From the NCBI RefSeq assembly GCF_017875235.1, contig NZ_JAGGMI010000003.1, positions 310,001 to 374,000 of the forward strand: a DNA stretch of 64,000 bases. Direction: 5' to 3'. The translations under genes were made by a program, and so were the position numbers. Shown piece after piece: positions 40,849 to 51,133 of the stretch. The notes under the pieces were generated by a model. That model ran no database searches. It saw nothing but the letters and a program-made list of their open reading frames with translations, and was not told the origin of the DNA. Every line of letters begins with the position of its first letter. Position 1 is the first letter of the stretch. Source of the DNA: Asticcacaulis solisilvae. GTDB taxonomy: Bacteria; Pseudomonadota; Alphaproteobacteria; Caulobacterales; Caulobacteraceae.

Positions 40849-40906
40849 TCACATCTCCCCAACGCCACGACTTGGTGCCGGAAAGGTTGCGTAAGGTCAA
40901 CTTCAC

Positions 40907-41287
40907 TCACGCGGCGCGGGCACGCGGGGGCATTACCATCGCCGGATTCTTCAATTCGAAGTCATCTGGCAATGAAATGACCAGTGCGTCACCCTCAATG
41001 GCCGCGTCGCATTTGCGGGTATACTTACCGGTGGCCACCAATTGCCTGATCGAAATCTCGGCGCCCTTGGCCTTTTTGTCGACCAGATCCCAACCGGTCG
41101 AGGCCGGCACGATCCGCACGCGCTTCTTCCCCTGCTTCAAGCTGACCTGGATTTTTACGCGCCGCTCTTTCCATTTGAGCCGGTCCATAATCTTAGGCTC
41201 AAGCCGCAGCAGCAGGGCCGTCTTGCGGGTGATGACCTTCACGCCGAGGTCGAGTTCGTCATTCGGAATCAGATCTTCCCAATCCAT
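40907..41287 (-). CDS. Hypothetical basic protein
   Basis: Protein of 126 residues, Lys/Arg-rich (RLKWKERRVKIQ, KQGKKRVRI), soluble, with no recognised domain. It lies alone between the thioesterase and the membrane protein gene. Confidence 0.5.
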   Translation of the reverse strand: MDWEDLIPNDELDLGVKVITRKTALLLRLEPKIMDRLKWKERRVKIQVSLKQGKKRVRIVPASTGWDLVDKKAKGAEISIRQLVATGKYTRKCDAAIEGDALVISLPDDFELKNPAMVMPPRARAA

Positions 41288-41432
41288 GTCCCATATCCTT
41301 CCATTATCACGGCCGGACTGTGATCTGCCGGCAACTAAGTTTCTGACTCAACTAAACAAATGTGCTGCCCGCCTTGCCAATTCTTCGAAAGAAGCGTACG
41401 AACAAACCGTGATCGCCGCGAGGGAGGTGGAC

Positions 41433-41729
41433 ATGGTGGAAAAGAAATCCGAACCCGCTACGGTAGCGATCCTGCCGGGCGTCGAACTGACACCGGAAGC
41501 GCAGGATGTTCTCAACAAGCAGCTCAGTCGCAAGATAGTCTGGAGCTACAAGGCGACACGTGGCGTCCTGATAGGTTTGTCGCTTTCCCCTCTGCTTATT
41601 TCGGTATTTTTCGCCTGGCTTTCGTTGTCGGCTGGGTTGCGTGATGTTGACGTTATCAAAACTTTGCTGTTGATCATCGTTCCGGCGGGGGCAGCGATGT
41701 GGCTTTTTTCTATGGCTCGCAGGTACTAG
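41433..41729 (+). CDS. Small membrane protein of unknown function
   Basis: Protein of 98 residues. A soluble N-terminus is followed by two helices (about residues 43-65 and 75-92). The start is set by GGGAGGTGG upstream of ATG 41433; the longer frame reaching back to 40680 crosses two minus-strand genes. Its stop overlaps the stop of traG on the other strand by four bases. Confidence 0.6.
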   Translation: MVEKKSEPATVAILPGVELTPEAQDVLNKQLSRKIVWSYKATRGVLIGLSLSPLLISVFFAWLSLSAGLRDVDVIKTLLLIIVPAGAAMWLFSMARRY

Positions 41730-44578
41730 CCTTCAGTCTTTCGTTTTTTTGAGATTAGCTTTTTCCCGGCATCGACAATCTTGTCTTTGGTCGAGCCAAG
41801 CTGGTCTGTGATGTTGATATGTTCGCGAACCTGCTGGTTCTCGAGCGTATTTTCGCCATGTGCGACACCTTGATTGACTGTGTCCGTCGTTGAAGCCGCG
41901 GCGGCGTTGCGCTGCGTGAAGGCCGCTGCCTGCGGGCTGCCTTCGAGCGATGGCGCGTGGGGCTGCCAGGCGGCGGGAGGAGGCGTATCAGCAGCGGCAT
42001 TTTGCGACCCGCTTTTGCGCTTTGACCTTAAGGGCTTGCGCGAGGGCGCGGCGACAGCCGGCCTTAGATCCGCTTGGTCGTGTAGTGCATCCGTGACCTT
42101 CTCGGCGTTGGCAAGGTCGGGGGTAAGCGGGATATCCGCCTTCGACGGCGTCGCGGCCGCATCGTATTTGGCAGCCAGGCTCTCCGCCTGTAGTTTATTG
42201 TATTCCTGCGCCAGGGCCATCCCATGGTTCAAGTCGGTGGCGCTTGCGCCAATCCAGACACGCCGCGCGTCTCCGACGGTAAGGCCCTTCTCCTGGATCA
42301 TCCAGTTGAAGAAGGCCGTTCCCTCGTTTCCAGAAACCGACTCGCTGCCGTTTCGGACGTTCGTCGCATCTTCCGAAAGACGGTTGCCGGTCGCGCGCAG
42401 GCGCGTCGCGGTATCCGTGATCGATTCCAGCGAGCTGAAGCTCGTCGAATCGACATGCCGCTGACCGTTGTCACTCGAATGGGACCGGTCGTAGGCTGAA
42501 CGCGCGGCATCGGTGCTGACGCGGTTATGCGTGTCGGCGATCTCCGTCGACAGCGACTGGGTCAGAGAGAAGCCCTGATCGTTCGACTTCGCTTGGGTCG
42601 CGGTTGTGCTGGCGTCTTTCGAGGCCTCTCCCTTCACACCGGCCTTCGCCGATGCGAATCCGACATCGCCACCGGCTTCGGCTTGCGCATAGGCCGTGAC
42701 CCCTGCCCTCGTCGCCTCGGCGTCGGCCTCGGACTTCGACATGTGATGGCTGGTCTGGTAGTAGCGCGAGAGCTGCTGAAGATCGCTTATCACCCGGCCG
42801 GACGACGCCTGCTCCTCGCTCGACATGCCGCTGAGATTCACCGTGTTATTGCTCCAACCGCGGAAAACCTCATCCATGACGGTCTTCGACCTTGTCTTCC
42901 CGACGCTGACGGCGTCGGTCAGCGACCGACTGTCGTCGAGATAGCTTTGCGACGTGCGCGACAGCGACTCGCTGTAACCCTCCTGGCGAGCCAAATCGAG
43001 CGCACCCGAGCTGACGGCCGCATTCGCGATCGTGAGTCCTGAACCGTAGCGCGTCATGGTGACGCCATCGGCGCCGACGGCCGTAGACCGCGACCGGTCC
43101 TCGTAGCGGCTGGTCACATGCTGATTTGCACTTTCGTTCGACCAGCTGTGGTTCTCGATGGCGGTGTTGCCAAGGCTCCAGTTGCCACTGGTCAGCGAAG
43201 ACGACGCGCTTTCGGCACCCGACCGGAAGTTGCCCAAGAGCGCTTCGCCCTGGGCGCCAACGGCCATTGCGCCCTTGGTCAACAGACCAGCCAGGACGGG
43301 GATCATCAGCATCATCGAGCCGGCCAGCGTGCAGACGTCCTGGTTGGCCTGCGCCGCAGCATCGAGTGTCAAGGCGTTGAACACATGCGTGCCCCCCGAG
43401 CCAAAGGTCGCTGAAGCCGTGTGCGCGTATGCGTTCGCCATCATTACCTTGTGAAGGATGACGTACATCGGGCCCCAGAGCTGGAGGTAGAAGAAGCCGG
43501 CCAGGTAACCCTTCGCCATAGCCGGGCCTAGCTTCGGCAATAAGAACAATGGAAAGATCACGGGGAATATCCCGATGAACAGCAATTCTATGACGATCTT
43601 CAGATTGACGACCGCCTTCTCGGCGACGACGCCCAAAAGGCGCTGGGTGTTCGCCGTCTGCAGTTCCGCCATGGTGGCGCCAAGCACCCCGGTCGACGTG
43701 CCCATATAGCCCTTCAGGCTGTCATTCAGCATATTCCGCGTGACCGCCTGCTTGATGATCGTCATGGCGTCCTGGCTCGAACCGATCGCCGTCGCGACCA
43801 CGCCGGAGACATTGGCTTCCTGGGCGTTCATTCCGGCCTCGGCCGCGTCGGGATCGACAGACGCCACCAGGTACTTCTGGACATTCGGCAGATCCGCGCC
43901 GAGATCGGTGTTCACGGCGGTCACGAAATCGCTGCAGGATTTCAGCGATGTCGAGCCGTCGGCCGATGTGTAGGAAGCCATGCGCGCCGGATTGGGCGAC
44001 GCCGTCAGGGTCTGCCACATGTCGGCCGAGCGGCTGAGCGCGTCGATCTGGACCGTGTTATCCTCGATGTCGTAGAGCGCGCAGTCCTGCATATAGGCGC
44101 GCAGGTTTAGGGCCGTTCGCTGATCGGCCGGCCGTAGCGCATTGATCTTTGCGAACATCTTGGCCCCGAACACCATGCCGTGCGACGAGAACCGGCCATC
44201 AGCCGGATCGGCAAAGGCCGTTTCCGTCATCCTGATGATCCGGTCACCGACCTGGCTGACGAGAGACGCGGCAAGCCCAACGCCTACTGGGACATTGGCG
44301 ACCGTTGGATAGACGGCGGCCGGATCGAGGCGATCCTCGACCTGAACCGTCACCTTCGGAACCCACAGGACGCCGTAGATGATGGTGGCGAATAGGAACC
44401 AGCGGACGATCGCGCCGATATTGAAATCGGTCACGGCTTTCACGATCGCCATGGCGACGCCCAGGACCAGGACGAGCCGGATCAGCGAGTCCATGGCGTT
44501 GGCGCCGGACATCAACGCAACAGCATTGAAGATGTCGTGATAGAGGGCGCCGGACCCGTATGCGCGGAATTCCCACAT
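41726..44578 (-). CDS. traG: TraG, F-type conjugation protein
   Basis: Protein of 950 residues, normal length for F TraG. The N-terminal half has several membrane helices. The C-terminal half is a long soluble region of helical, Ser/Thr/Ala-rich sequence. TraG acts in pilus assembly and in stabilising mating pairs. It is the last gene of the tra operon read from traA and begins two bases after traH. Confidence 0.9.
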   Translation of the reverse strand: MWEFRAYGSGALYHDIFNAVALMSGANAMDSLIRLVLVLGVAMAIVKAVTDFNIGAIVRWFLFATIIYGVLWVPKVTVQVEDRLDPAAVYPTVANVPVGVGLAASLVSQVGDRIIRMTETAFADPADGRFSSHGMVFGAKMFAKINALRPADQRTALNLRAYMQDCALYDIEDNTVQIDALSRSADMWQTLTASPNPARMASYTSADGSTSLKSCSDFVTAVNTDLGADLPNVQKYLVASVDPDAAEAGMNAQEANVSGVVATAIGSSQDAMTIIKQAVTRNMLNDSLKGYMGTSTGVLGATMAELQTANTQRLLGVVAEKAVVNLKIVIELLFIGIFPVIFPLFLLPKLGPAMAKGYLAGFFYLQLWGPMYVILHKVMMANAYAHTASATFGSGGTHVFNALTLDAAAQANQDVCTLAGSMMLMIPVLAGLLTKGAMAVGAQGEALLGNFRSGAESASSSLTSGNWSLGNTAIENHSWSNESANQHVTSRYEDRSRSTAVGADGVTMTRYGSGLTIANAAVSSGALDLARQEGYSESLSRTSQSYLDDSRSLTDAVSVGKTRSKTVMDEVFRGWSNNTVNLSGMSSEEQASSGRVISDLQQLSRYYQTSHHMSKSEADAEATRAGVTAYAQAEAGGDVGFASAKAGVKGEASKDASTTATQAKSNDQGFSLTQSLSTEIADTHNRVSTDAARSAYDRSHSSDNGQRHVDSTSFSSLESITDTATRLRATGNRLSEDATNVRNGSESVSGNEGTAFFNWMIQEKGLTVGDARRVWIGASATDLNHGMALAQEYNKLQAESLAAKYDAAATPSKADIPLTPDLANAEKVTDALHDQADLRPAVAAPSRKPLRSKRKSGSQNAAADTPPPAAWQPHAPSLEGSPQAAAFTQRNAAAASTTDTVNQGVAHGENTLENQQVREHINITDQLGSTKDKIVDAGKKLISKKRKTEG

Positions 44579-44580
44579 GG

Positions 44581-45975
44581 TCAGCTCGTCGACTTGGTGT
44601 TGGCATAGAGGATGGATTGCGCGAGGCGCGAGGTCGTGTCGGCCGCGATGTCCTCCTCGAACATGCGCGTGCGCTGGATCAGCTGCTGGACCGCCGTGAT
44701 CCTGTTCTCGATCAGCTGCTGACGGGAATCGAGCCGGGCGATGATATCGCGGATACCCGCCCGCCAGGCCGTCGTGGTCTCAGCGTCCGTGCCAACGACG
44801 TCCGCCGAGGCCGCTTGGACCGCGTGGAGGTTGGCTTCGAGCCAGCCGATGAGAATATCGGTCGCGATCGCGTCGGCGTATTTCTCCATTTCCACCGCGG
44901 CTAGATCCTTGTTCGCCGCAACCTGGACCGAAGCGATCTTGTACATTGGGATGGTCGCCAGCCCTAGGAAGTCGATTTCCTGGCTGCTCAGGGTTTGTTT
45001 GTTGATGATCTTCCCGACGATGCTGTCGATCACCGTCACGACCTTGGCCTTCAGACCAGCGACATTCACTGTCTGGCCATAGGGCACAAGCGTGAGGCAG
45101 GCAGCATCCGAGCATTGATGGACCTTGATCGATCCCCCGTCGAGTAGGGCCGTGATCATGCCGTCGCTATCGGCGTCCGGCGCCAGGGTGTGAATCTCCG
45201 GGGTCCCACTGTCGACCCGGACGATCGTGGTCCCGGTGAGCGTCATCATCGTTTCTGCTAGCTGGTTGTCGGAAGCGAACAGGGGATGCTTCATGATCGC
45301 TTCCCAGGCCACGTTGCGATTATAGGCCTGGGTCTGGCGCTGGTCGTCGCTCGCCTCGCCGATCGTGCTTTCGGCCTCGCCGCCGAACCCGCAAGCGGCG
45401 CGCGCCGCCGCTTCGTCGACGTATTTGCCGTTCTGCAGGCCGATCTCCATGCAGGATTTCAGGGCACCTGACGGTAGGGCATTCACCGCGCCATTAACGA
45501 GCTGCTGAGCCGCCTCGCAGCTATTGATAGCGCCGAGGTTCGCCTTCTGGACCAGGTTGAACATCTGCTCAATCTCGTTGCCGAGCAGTTCGGACAGACT
45601 TTTCACCGCCATCTGGAAAAGAAGCCCCATGGCGTTCTGGGCCACCGCCTTGAACGTCGCGACGATCTGGTCGGTGTTGATGAAGGAAAAGCTGCCGCCA
45701 TAGATGTCGATACCGCCACAACCCGCCTTCACCGATGGCAAGCTCACAGACGAGATTTGGGACGTGATCTGGGGCGCGCGGGTGGAATAGTTGCCGAGCG
45801 TGTAATAGCCTGCCTCCTGGCCTTGGTAGGCGGACGGCCCAGCGCCATTCGACGCCGACAGGCTGTCATTCCAGAAGTTGTCCATCGAGTCATTGACGCC
45901 GGCACAGGCGACCGAACTCGTGAAAAGCATGGCCAGCAGGCCCAGCCACAGGGCAACGCGTTTTGCGATTTCCAT
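44581..45975 (-). CDS. traH: TraH, F-type pilus assembly protein
   Basis: Protein of 464 residues with a signal peptide and the TraH pattern: MDNFWNDSL near the start, GCGGIDIYGGSFSFI near residue 86 and a Cys pair later. TraH works with TraF and TraW in the periplasm. It lies one base after traF. Confidence 0.9.
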   Translation of the reverse strand: MEIAKRVALWLGLLAMLFTSSVACAGVNDSMDNFWNDSLSASNGAGPSAYQGQEAGYYTLGNYSTRAPQITSQISSVSLPSVKAGCGGIDIYGGSFSFINTDQIVATFKAVAQNAMGLLFQMAVKSLSELLGNEIEQMFNLVQKANLGAINSCEAAQQLVNGAVNALPSGALKSCMEIGLQNGKYVDEAAARAACGFGGEAESTIGEASDDQRQTQAYNRNVAWEAIMKHPLFASDNQLAETMMTLTGTTIVRVDSGTPEIHTLAPDADSDGMITALLDGGSIKVHQCSDAACLTLVPYGQTVNVAGLKAKVVTVIDSIVGKIINKQTLSSQEIDFLGLATIPMYKIASVQVAANKDLAAVEMEKYADAIATDILIGWLEANLHAVQAASADVVGTDAETTTAWRAGIRDIIARLDSRQQLIENRITAVQQLIQRTRMFEEDIAADTTSRLAQSILYANTKSTS

Positions 45976-45976
45976 G

Positions 45977-46897
45977 TTAGAAGTCCTTTCCGGGCTCGGT
46001 GGCCAGGGTCACGAAAAGATGGTCCGCCAGTTCGTCGACCGAGAGGACGCCGGCGCCAAGATAGGTCAGGCAGCCCTTCGGGTTTTGGCAGGGCCGCAGG
46101 GCGAACGACCGCCCGTCCGATACCGCCACCTCGATCGGGCGCGGCTGGCCACGCGCGTCCAGGGTCGGCTTTTGGTAGATGAGGTACGCGGGCGTGATGG
46201 GCGCGTCGAAGCCCCAGGCCTTCATCTGACCGCGATCGACAACCGCGTTGGGGAAATGTTCGTTGGGCGCGCCATCGACCGAAATCGCCTTCACTGTCAG
46301 GCCATACCTCTGGCCGAACTGCTGGACGATCGGGCTCGCCGCCCGGCAAGGCGCGCACGATCCTCGATAGACGTAGTAGATGCCGACCTCGTCGTAGATG
46401 CCCCTGAAGAACAGGTCGCGGTCGGTATTGCGTCCATCGACCCAGGCCGTCTTCGCCACTGCAGAGACCGGACGCTGCAGAGTATAGTCGAGCGTGGGAT
46501 CGGCCCAGACCATCCGTCGTATGGTGTCGGCGAAAGTGCCCGACTTCGATAGGGTCTCCTGCTGGAACGCGTAGTATTTGCGGACGTTTGTCTCGGTCGG
46601 GTTCCAGACGGCGATGAGGCGCGCCTTTTCCATGTCGGCCTTGAAGGCTTGGGCTGCGGCATAGTCCGCCTCGGCGCTGGTCTTCCCGGTCGGCGGCGCC
46701 ATCGTTTCGTACTCAGGCTCTGGCGCCGGCCGATCGCAATAGAACCAGGTCCCGAGATTGCGTTGGCAATAATCTGCGCCGTGACCGGCTTCGGGCGTCT
46801 GAGCTGGTTGTGCCTGAGGCGGCGCGATTTGTGCCGCCGCCGGCAGGGCGAACAGCATGGACGCGAGGGCGAGGAGTAGCGATCGGGTCATAGTCAT
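45977..46897 (-). CDS. traF: TraF, thioredoxin-like conjugation protein
   Basis: Protein of 306 residues with a signal peptide and a thioredoxin fold. Cys181-Ala-Pro-Cys184 keeps the redox pair (which F plasmid TraF has lost), so it may be an active oxidoreductase for TraH/TraN/TraU cysteines. The ATG at 46897 overlaps the traN stop. The longer frame upstream lies inside traN. Confidence 0.88.
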   Translation of the reverse strand: MTMTRSLLLALASMLFALPAAAQIAPPQAQPAQTPEAGHGADYCQRNLGTWFYCDRPAPEPEYETMAPPTGKTSAEADYAAAQAFKADMEKARLIAVWNPTETNVRKYYAFQQETLSKSGTFADTIRRMVWADPTLDYTLQRPVSAVAKTAWVDGRNTDRDLFFRGIYDEVGIYYVYRGSCAPCRAASPIVQQFGQRYGLTVKAISVDGAPNEHFPNAVVDRGQMKAWGFDAPITPAYLIYQKPTLDARGQPRPIEVAVSDGRSFALRPCQNPKGCLTYLGAGVLSVDELADHLFVTLATEPGKDF

Positions 46898-48750
46898 TTG
46901 GCCGGTGTCTGATTGGTGTTCATGGCGTTGATCGACGCAGTGATGGCGGCGACCGTCGAATTCGGGTCGTTGCTCGCGAGCTGGCCGAGCTTTTCCGCGT
47001 AGAAATCTGAGAAATCGACATTGGTCAGGTCGATGGCCTGGAACTCCGCGACCGAGAAGCCGCCGCACTGGAGTGACTTGGCGTCCCCCCAGGACTTGCC
47101 GAGCTGCGAATGGCCGGCCTCTTCGACGATCCGTGCCAGCGCGGAGCCGTAGCAGCAGTAGGTCATCTTCTTCATCAGGCAGCCGAAGAAGCTCTTGTTC
47201 GAGCAGTAGGTGCCGACATAGTGGCAGGCCTTCGACTTCTGTTCGGCCGCCAGCTTCTGTTCATCGGCATTGCAACTGGTCAGGTTGACGTCGAGCAAGA
47301 CGCCGGAATCCTTGCAGCAGTTGGAAAGTCCGCCGATCGATTTGCCGCATTTCAGCTCCTCGCCGCCAAAAATCGTCAGGTCGCCGCTCGTCCGATAGCT
47401 TGCGGATGCGTCCTTCAGGGCGTTTATCGCACTGAGGGCCTGAGGAAGGTCGTTCTGAGGATCGTCCGAAGCGGTGATGACGGCCGTCCCATTCACCCAA
47501 CTCGCATCGCACATGGCTTGGCCTGCGTTGGCCGGCGCCGTCGACGACGGGCACGAGTAGTCGTAGCTATAGGTCTGGCATGGCGAGGTCCCGTCGTAGC
47601 TCGGGTCGATGCAGGTCTGGGCCTTCAAGGTGCAACCCGCCGGGACGTCGCAAGTCGAGCCGGCGCTCGTCACGGCATCACACGAATAATTGAGGTCGGA
47701 CCGCAAGCAGGTGTCGGGCGCAAGGTTCAAAGCCGCCATGATCGCCGGAACGTCGCTCGCGTGCTGGACGCAAGTCTGAGCGGTTAGGCTACAGGCTGGA
47801 TTTCCGGAATAGGCTGTGCACGCCAACGTATTGAGGCCCTTGTCGGTGTAGCCCGCGTCGGCGCACGAATAGGTCACAGTCTTATCGCCGCACACACCGC
47901 TCGCGGCATCGATCCAGGAATTACAGGTTTCCGCGGTCTTGCTACAGGCGGCATCGGCCGCCACCGCGGGGCATGTGTTCGACCGCGTGCCGATATAGGT
48001 GACGTCGGCAAAGGTCTTCTGCGGCGTCTTGCAGTATTCGAGATACTGGTTGCCGGAGATGAGCTTAGGTGGCGCGCAGACACCTGCGGATATCTGATTG
48101 ATCAGCGTGCCGCAGCCCTGGCCCGTGTTGAGGCCGCTGGGCCCGGCCCAAAGCGTACAGGTGTGAGCCTCGGTGTAGCTGCCGATGTCGGCATAGTAGG
48201 ACATCGTCTCAAAGTAGCTGTCCGTCGTGCAGGTCTTGGTCGCCGGCGCTTGGACGATGTCCTGATAGGTCTGGCAGCTTTGCGGTGACGTCGAGATCTG
48301 GTTGCCCGACTCGCAGCTATAGAGGGTGGCCTGCCCCGTTGACCCTGCCGCGGCACGGCAAATGGTCGATGTCGTGCCGGTCGCCCCCGCCGCGGTGCCG
48401 TTCGGGTCGTTCGCGACCCCAAGGGCGTTCTTGACCCAGGCCGCGTTCGACGTCACCGGATTGGCCGCCACGTAGGCGTTTGCCCGATTGATCGAGGGCG
48501 TCACCGGACTCCCTGCCTGGGCCAAGGCACCGTCGGACTGCAACTGGCCAACACTATTTCCGGATTTCGCCTGAAGGGCCGCCGCATCGCCCTGATAGCC
48601 CGGCAGGTTGCCGGCGATGTCCGACGTCACGGTCGCCGCGTTGGCGCGATCGAGCGCGGTCTGGAATTCCGCCATGTTCGGTGTCTGAGCGACAGCCAGC
48701 GAGGCGACACCGATCAAGGCTGCCAGTGTGATGAGCACGAAGCGCTTCAT
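46894..48750 (-). CDS. traN: TraN, Cys-rich outer membrane mating-pair protein
   Basis: Protein of 618 residues with a signal peptide and many cysteines in a repeated pattern (for example CSKTAETCNSW and CSLTAQTCVQH). This is characteristic of TraN, which contacts the recipient cell surface. It starts directly after trbC and overlaps traF. Confidence 0.9.
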   Translation of the reverse strand: MKRFVLITLAALIGVASLAVAQTPNMAEFQTALDRANAATVTSDIAGNLPGYQGDAAALQAKSGNSVGQLQSDGALAQAGSPVTPSINRANAYVAANPVTSNAAWVKNALGVANDPNGTAAGATGTTSTICRAAAGSTGQATLYSCESGNQISTSPQSCQTYQDIVQAPATKTCTTDSYFETMSYYADIGSYTEAHTCTLWAGPSGLNTGQGCGTLINQISAGVCAPPKLISGNQYLEYCKTPQKTFADVTYIGTRSNTCPAVAADAACSKTAETCNSWIDAASGVCGDKTVTYSCADAGYTDKGLNTLACTAYSGNPACSLTAQTCVQHASDVPAIMAALNLAPDTCLRSDLNYSCDAVTSAGSTCDVPAGCTLKAQTCIDPSYDGTSPCQTYSYDYSCPSSTAPANAGQAMCDASWVNGTAVITASDDPQNDLPQALSAINALKDASASYRTSGDLTIFGGEELKCGKSIGGLSNCCKDSGVLLDVNLTSCNADEQKLAAEQKSKACHYVGTYCSNKSFFGCLMKKMTYCCYGSALARIVEEAGHSQLGKSWGDAKSLQCGGFSVAEFQAIDLTNVDFSDFYAEKLGQLASNDPNSTVAAITASINAMNTNQTPAK

Positions 48751-49473
48751 CTAGCCCTCCATCCGTTTGAGAGCCTGGCGAGATGCTTCAGGGGCTGACT
48801 CACCCTTTTCGGCCAGGATCTTCAAGGCCGCGCCGAGGCTGATATTGCCGCGCACGATGTCGAACGGCACGTCCGGACGATCGCAATCGAGGCCATCTTC
48901 GCAGCTGACCACCTCCTGGGGCGCGGCGATCACGGCCGGCACCTTGGTGACGTGATATTGCTGGAAGACCCTGGGATCGATAACGAGCCCCGCCTCCTCG
49001 CCTTCGACGAAGACCTCCTTCAGGGCACGTTGCGTTCGGACGAAGCTGTTGCCGACAAGTCCACGGATCACCAGGGTGGCGCCGGCGGCGTGGGCGTCTC
49101 GGGCCATTTGGCGTAATGACGCCTTCGGCATGGACAGGCTGACGGCGACGTAGATCACACCTGGCCCGATATCGCTGCCCGGGGCCGCGTATGGGTCGAT
49201 CCGCAGGTCTTGCGACAGGAACTTCATGCCTTCGCGCAACCGGGTCCGGTTGCCGGCGCTCAGCGTTTGGGCGTCGTCGGTGAACCGCGCCGATCTCGTC
49301 ACGATGTCATCTGGATCGAGACCGGTCAGCTGCGCGCGCGTCTGCGCCGCCCGGGCTTCGGCCGTCCGCACCAGGTCCTCGATATCGGGGCCGGCGGCGG
49401 ATTGCGCGAGCGTCATGCCGCCGACGACGAGAAGGCCAAACGTCAGCAGGGAGGTAAAGGACTTAGAGCGCAC
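48751..49473 (-). CDS. trbC: TrbC, F-type pilin assembly protein
   Basis: Protein of 240 residues with a signal peptide and the TrbC domain (SLSMPKASLRQMARDA, LVIRGLVGNSF). GTG at 49473 is chosen over an ATG at 49515 because AAGGA lies just before it and it gives a normal signal peptide. It overlaps the end of traU by 11 bases. Confidence 0.85.
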   Translation of the reverse strand: MRSKSFTSLLTFGLLVVGGMTLAQSAAGPDIEDLVRTAEARAAQTRAQLTGLDPDDIVTRSARFTDDAQTLSAGNRTRLREGMKFLSQDLRIDPYAAPGSDIGPGVIYVAVSLSMPKASLRQMARDAHAAGATLVIRGLVGNSFVRTQRALKEVFVEGEEAGLVIDPRVFQQYHVTKVPAVIAAPQEVVSCEDGLDCDRPDVPFDIVRGNISLGAALKILAEKGESAPEASRQALKRMEG

Positions 49474-50494
49474 AGCAGTTCCTTTTTCGCCATACGAGGA
49501 AGCCGATATCTTCACCCTTGACCGGATAGACCTTGAGCGCCTCGTACGGCACCGTGCTCTTGCCGATGGCGTTACAGGCCAGCGGCCCCTTGTGGGCGAC
49601 CGGATAGACCTCCTGATAACGGTATTGCAGCTTGTCCATCGTCGGCTGGGGTATCGGCGCGCAAAGGCTTAAAGACCCGCGCGTACCCATGGCGAGCAGT
49701 TCGCGGTGCATCTTGGCCGAGAAGCGTTCGGCCACCTGCAAGGCGCCGGGCAGCGGTCCGTATTCGCCCGTTACCTGTCCCGTCATCGGATAGAGGCTGC
49801 CCTGACACCCGGCGCACCAGAACATCTGCTGGATCGGCCGGCCGGTCGCGGTGGCCGCCACGCAGTCCGCCGCGCAGGCCAGTTGCGCCACCGGGTTGGC
49901 GAACAGGAAGACTTCAGGGTTGATGATCGCGGCCAGGTCGTCGTTATTCCAAAGCGGATCGAACTCGGTAATGTAGGCCACGTCAAAACCGCCCTGCTCC
50001 ATGCAGGTGAAGTCCGTCAGGATCTCCAGCCATGCCAGTAGCGGGTAGACGTAGTAGTGGACGTGGTAGGCCGTCCGGTCGCCGCGGCCGTCGCTGTTCT
50101 GCACGCTCGTCTTCTGGCCGAAGCCGATGCCTGGAGAGATCGACAGACCGCCCAGATTGACGAAGCAGAACGGCTTCTGGGTGACGTCCATGAGGCGGTA
50201 TGGCTCCCAGTATCCGACTTCCAGGCCCACGCGCGGGACCGGCGTTCCGCAGAAGCAGATCGGCGAGGACGGATTGGGGGCGTCGGCGCGCGTGCCCCGG
50301 AAGATCGGGACGCTGCCGACCGACAAGGGAAACATGCAGTCCCAGCAAGGACCGGTGATGGGGTTCAGAAACCGGCCGGTGCAATGCCGGGTGAGATTGA
50401 TGTCGGCCTCGGCCTGGGCAGGCGTCCACGCCGAAAATGCGAGCAGGCCCGCCAGTAGGACCAACAATGGCCGAAGGATTTTGTCAACGATCAT
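49463..50494 (-). CDS. traU: TraU, conjugation protein
   Basis: Protein of 343 residues with a signal peptide and the TraU pattern: GPCWDCMFPLSVG near residue 48, FCFVNLGG and several Cys pairs. It is needed for DNA transfer in F-type systems. It overlaps traW (start) and trbC (end). Confidence 0.9.
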   Translation of the reverse strand: MIVDKILRPLLVLLAGLLAFSAWTPAQAEADINLTRHCTGRFLNPITGPCWDCMFPLSVGSVPIFRGTRADAPNPSSPICFCGTPVPRVGLEVGYWEPYRLMDVTQKPFCFVNLGGLSISPGIGFGQKTSVQNSDGRGDRTAYHVHYYVYPLLAWLEILTDFTCMEQGGFDVAYITEFDPLWNNDDLAAIINPEVFLFANPVAQLACAADCVAATATGRPIQQMFWCAGCQGSLYPMTGQVTGEYGPLPGALQVAERFSAKMHRELLAMGTRGSLSLCAPIPQPTMDKLQYRYQEVYPVAHKGPLACNAIGKSTVPYEALKVYPVKGEDIGFLVWRKRNCCAL

Positions 50495-51132
50495 GGCAGC
50501 ACCTCGCTGATCTTCAGACGATTGCCCGACCGCTCGACGACGGCAGGCACGTGTGTGATGCCGAACCTGCCGGTTAGAAGCCCCTGCTGGTCGTAGTAGA
50601 AGCCCGTCCTGGACGATTTCATCAGCTTGACCGGCGCGCCCGCCGTCAGGATCAGGATGACGCGCTGGGCACCCAGACTTTTGGATTTTTCGAGGGCCAG
50701 GCGGACCTGCCTGGGGTCGCGGCCGTCGAGGAAGACCATCACCCGGTCGTAGGTCGGCAGGCGGTCCAACGGGTTGATCCGCTCCCCAGCATGCACGAAC
50801 ACGGTGCCTTTTGCATCGCGCAGGTCTTCCGGCGCCGTGATCGACGGATCGAACAGCCAGGTCCTGGCGGTCTCCGTGGTTTGTAGGCCCGAGACGGGCG
50901 CCGGTTCTTCGATATGCTTCTGCGCCGTCGCCGCGAATTGACGATTGAGCGCTTCCACCCGGCCACCCTTCACCGCCGCCTGAAGCCTGGCACCGAAATA
51001 GGCAAGCAGATCCGTCTCGGCGATATCAAAGGTTTCGCCATAGGTGCCGAGGTCGTTCGCCGACGCGGTGTGAATCGCCATTGTCAGGGCGGCAGTCCCG
51101 CAGAGCGCGGCAAGGGTTGCGAAGCGCTTCAT
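50491..51132 (-). CDS. traW: TraW, periplasmic pilus assembly protein
   Basis: Protein of 213 residues with a signal peptide and the TraW-type domain (YGETFDIAETDLL, GITHVPAVVE at the end). It interacts with TrbC, TraF and TraH in F systems. It lies one base after the peptidase gene. Confidence 0.88.
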   Translation of the reverse strand: MKRFATLAALCGTAALTMAIHTASANDLGTYGETFDIAETDLLAYFGARLQAAVKGGRVEALNRQFAATAQKHIEEPAPVSGLQTTETARTWLFDPSITAPEDLRDAKGTVFVHAGERINPLDRLPTYDRVMVFLDGRDPRQVRLALEKSKSLGAQRVILILTAGAPVKLMKSSRTGFYYDQQGLLTGRFGITHVPAVVERSGNRLKISEVLP

Positions 51133-51133
51133 G

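Noticed and set aside
40680..41432. N-terminal extension of the small membrane protein gene at 41433
   Set aside because: It crosses two minus-strand genes and lacks protein-like sequence; a strong ribosome site precedes 41433.
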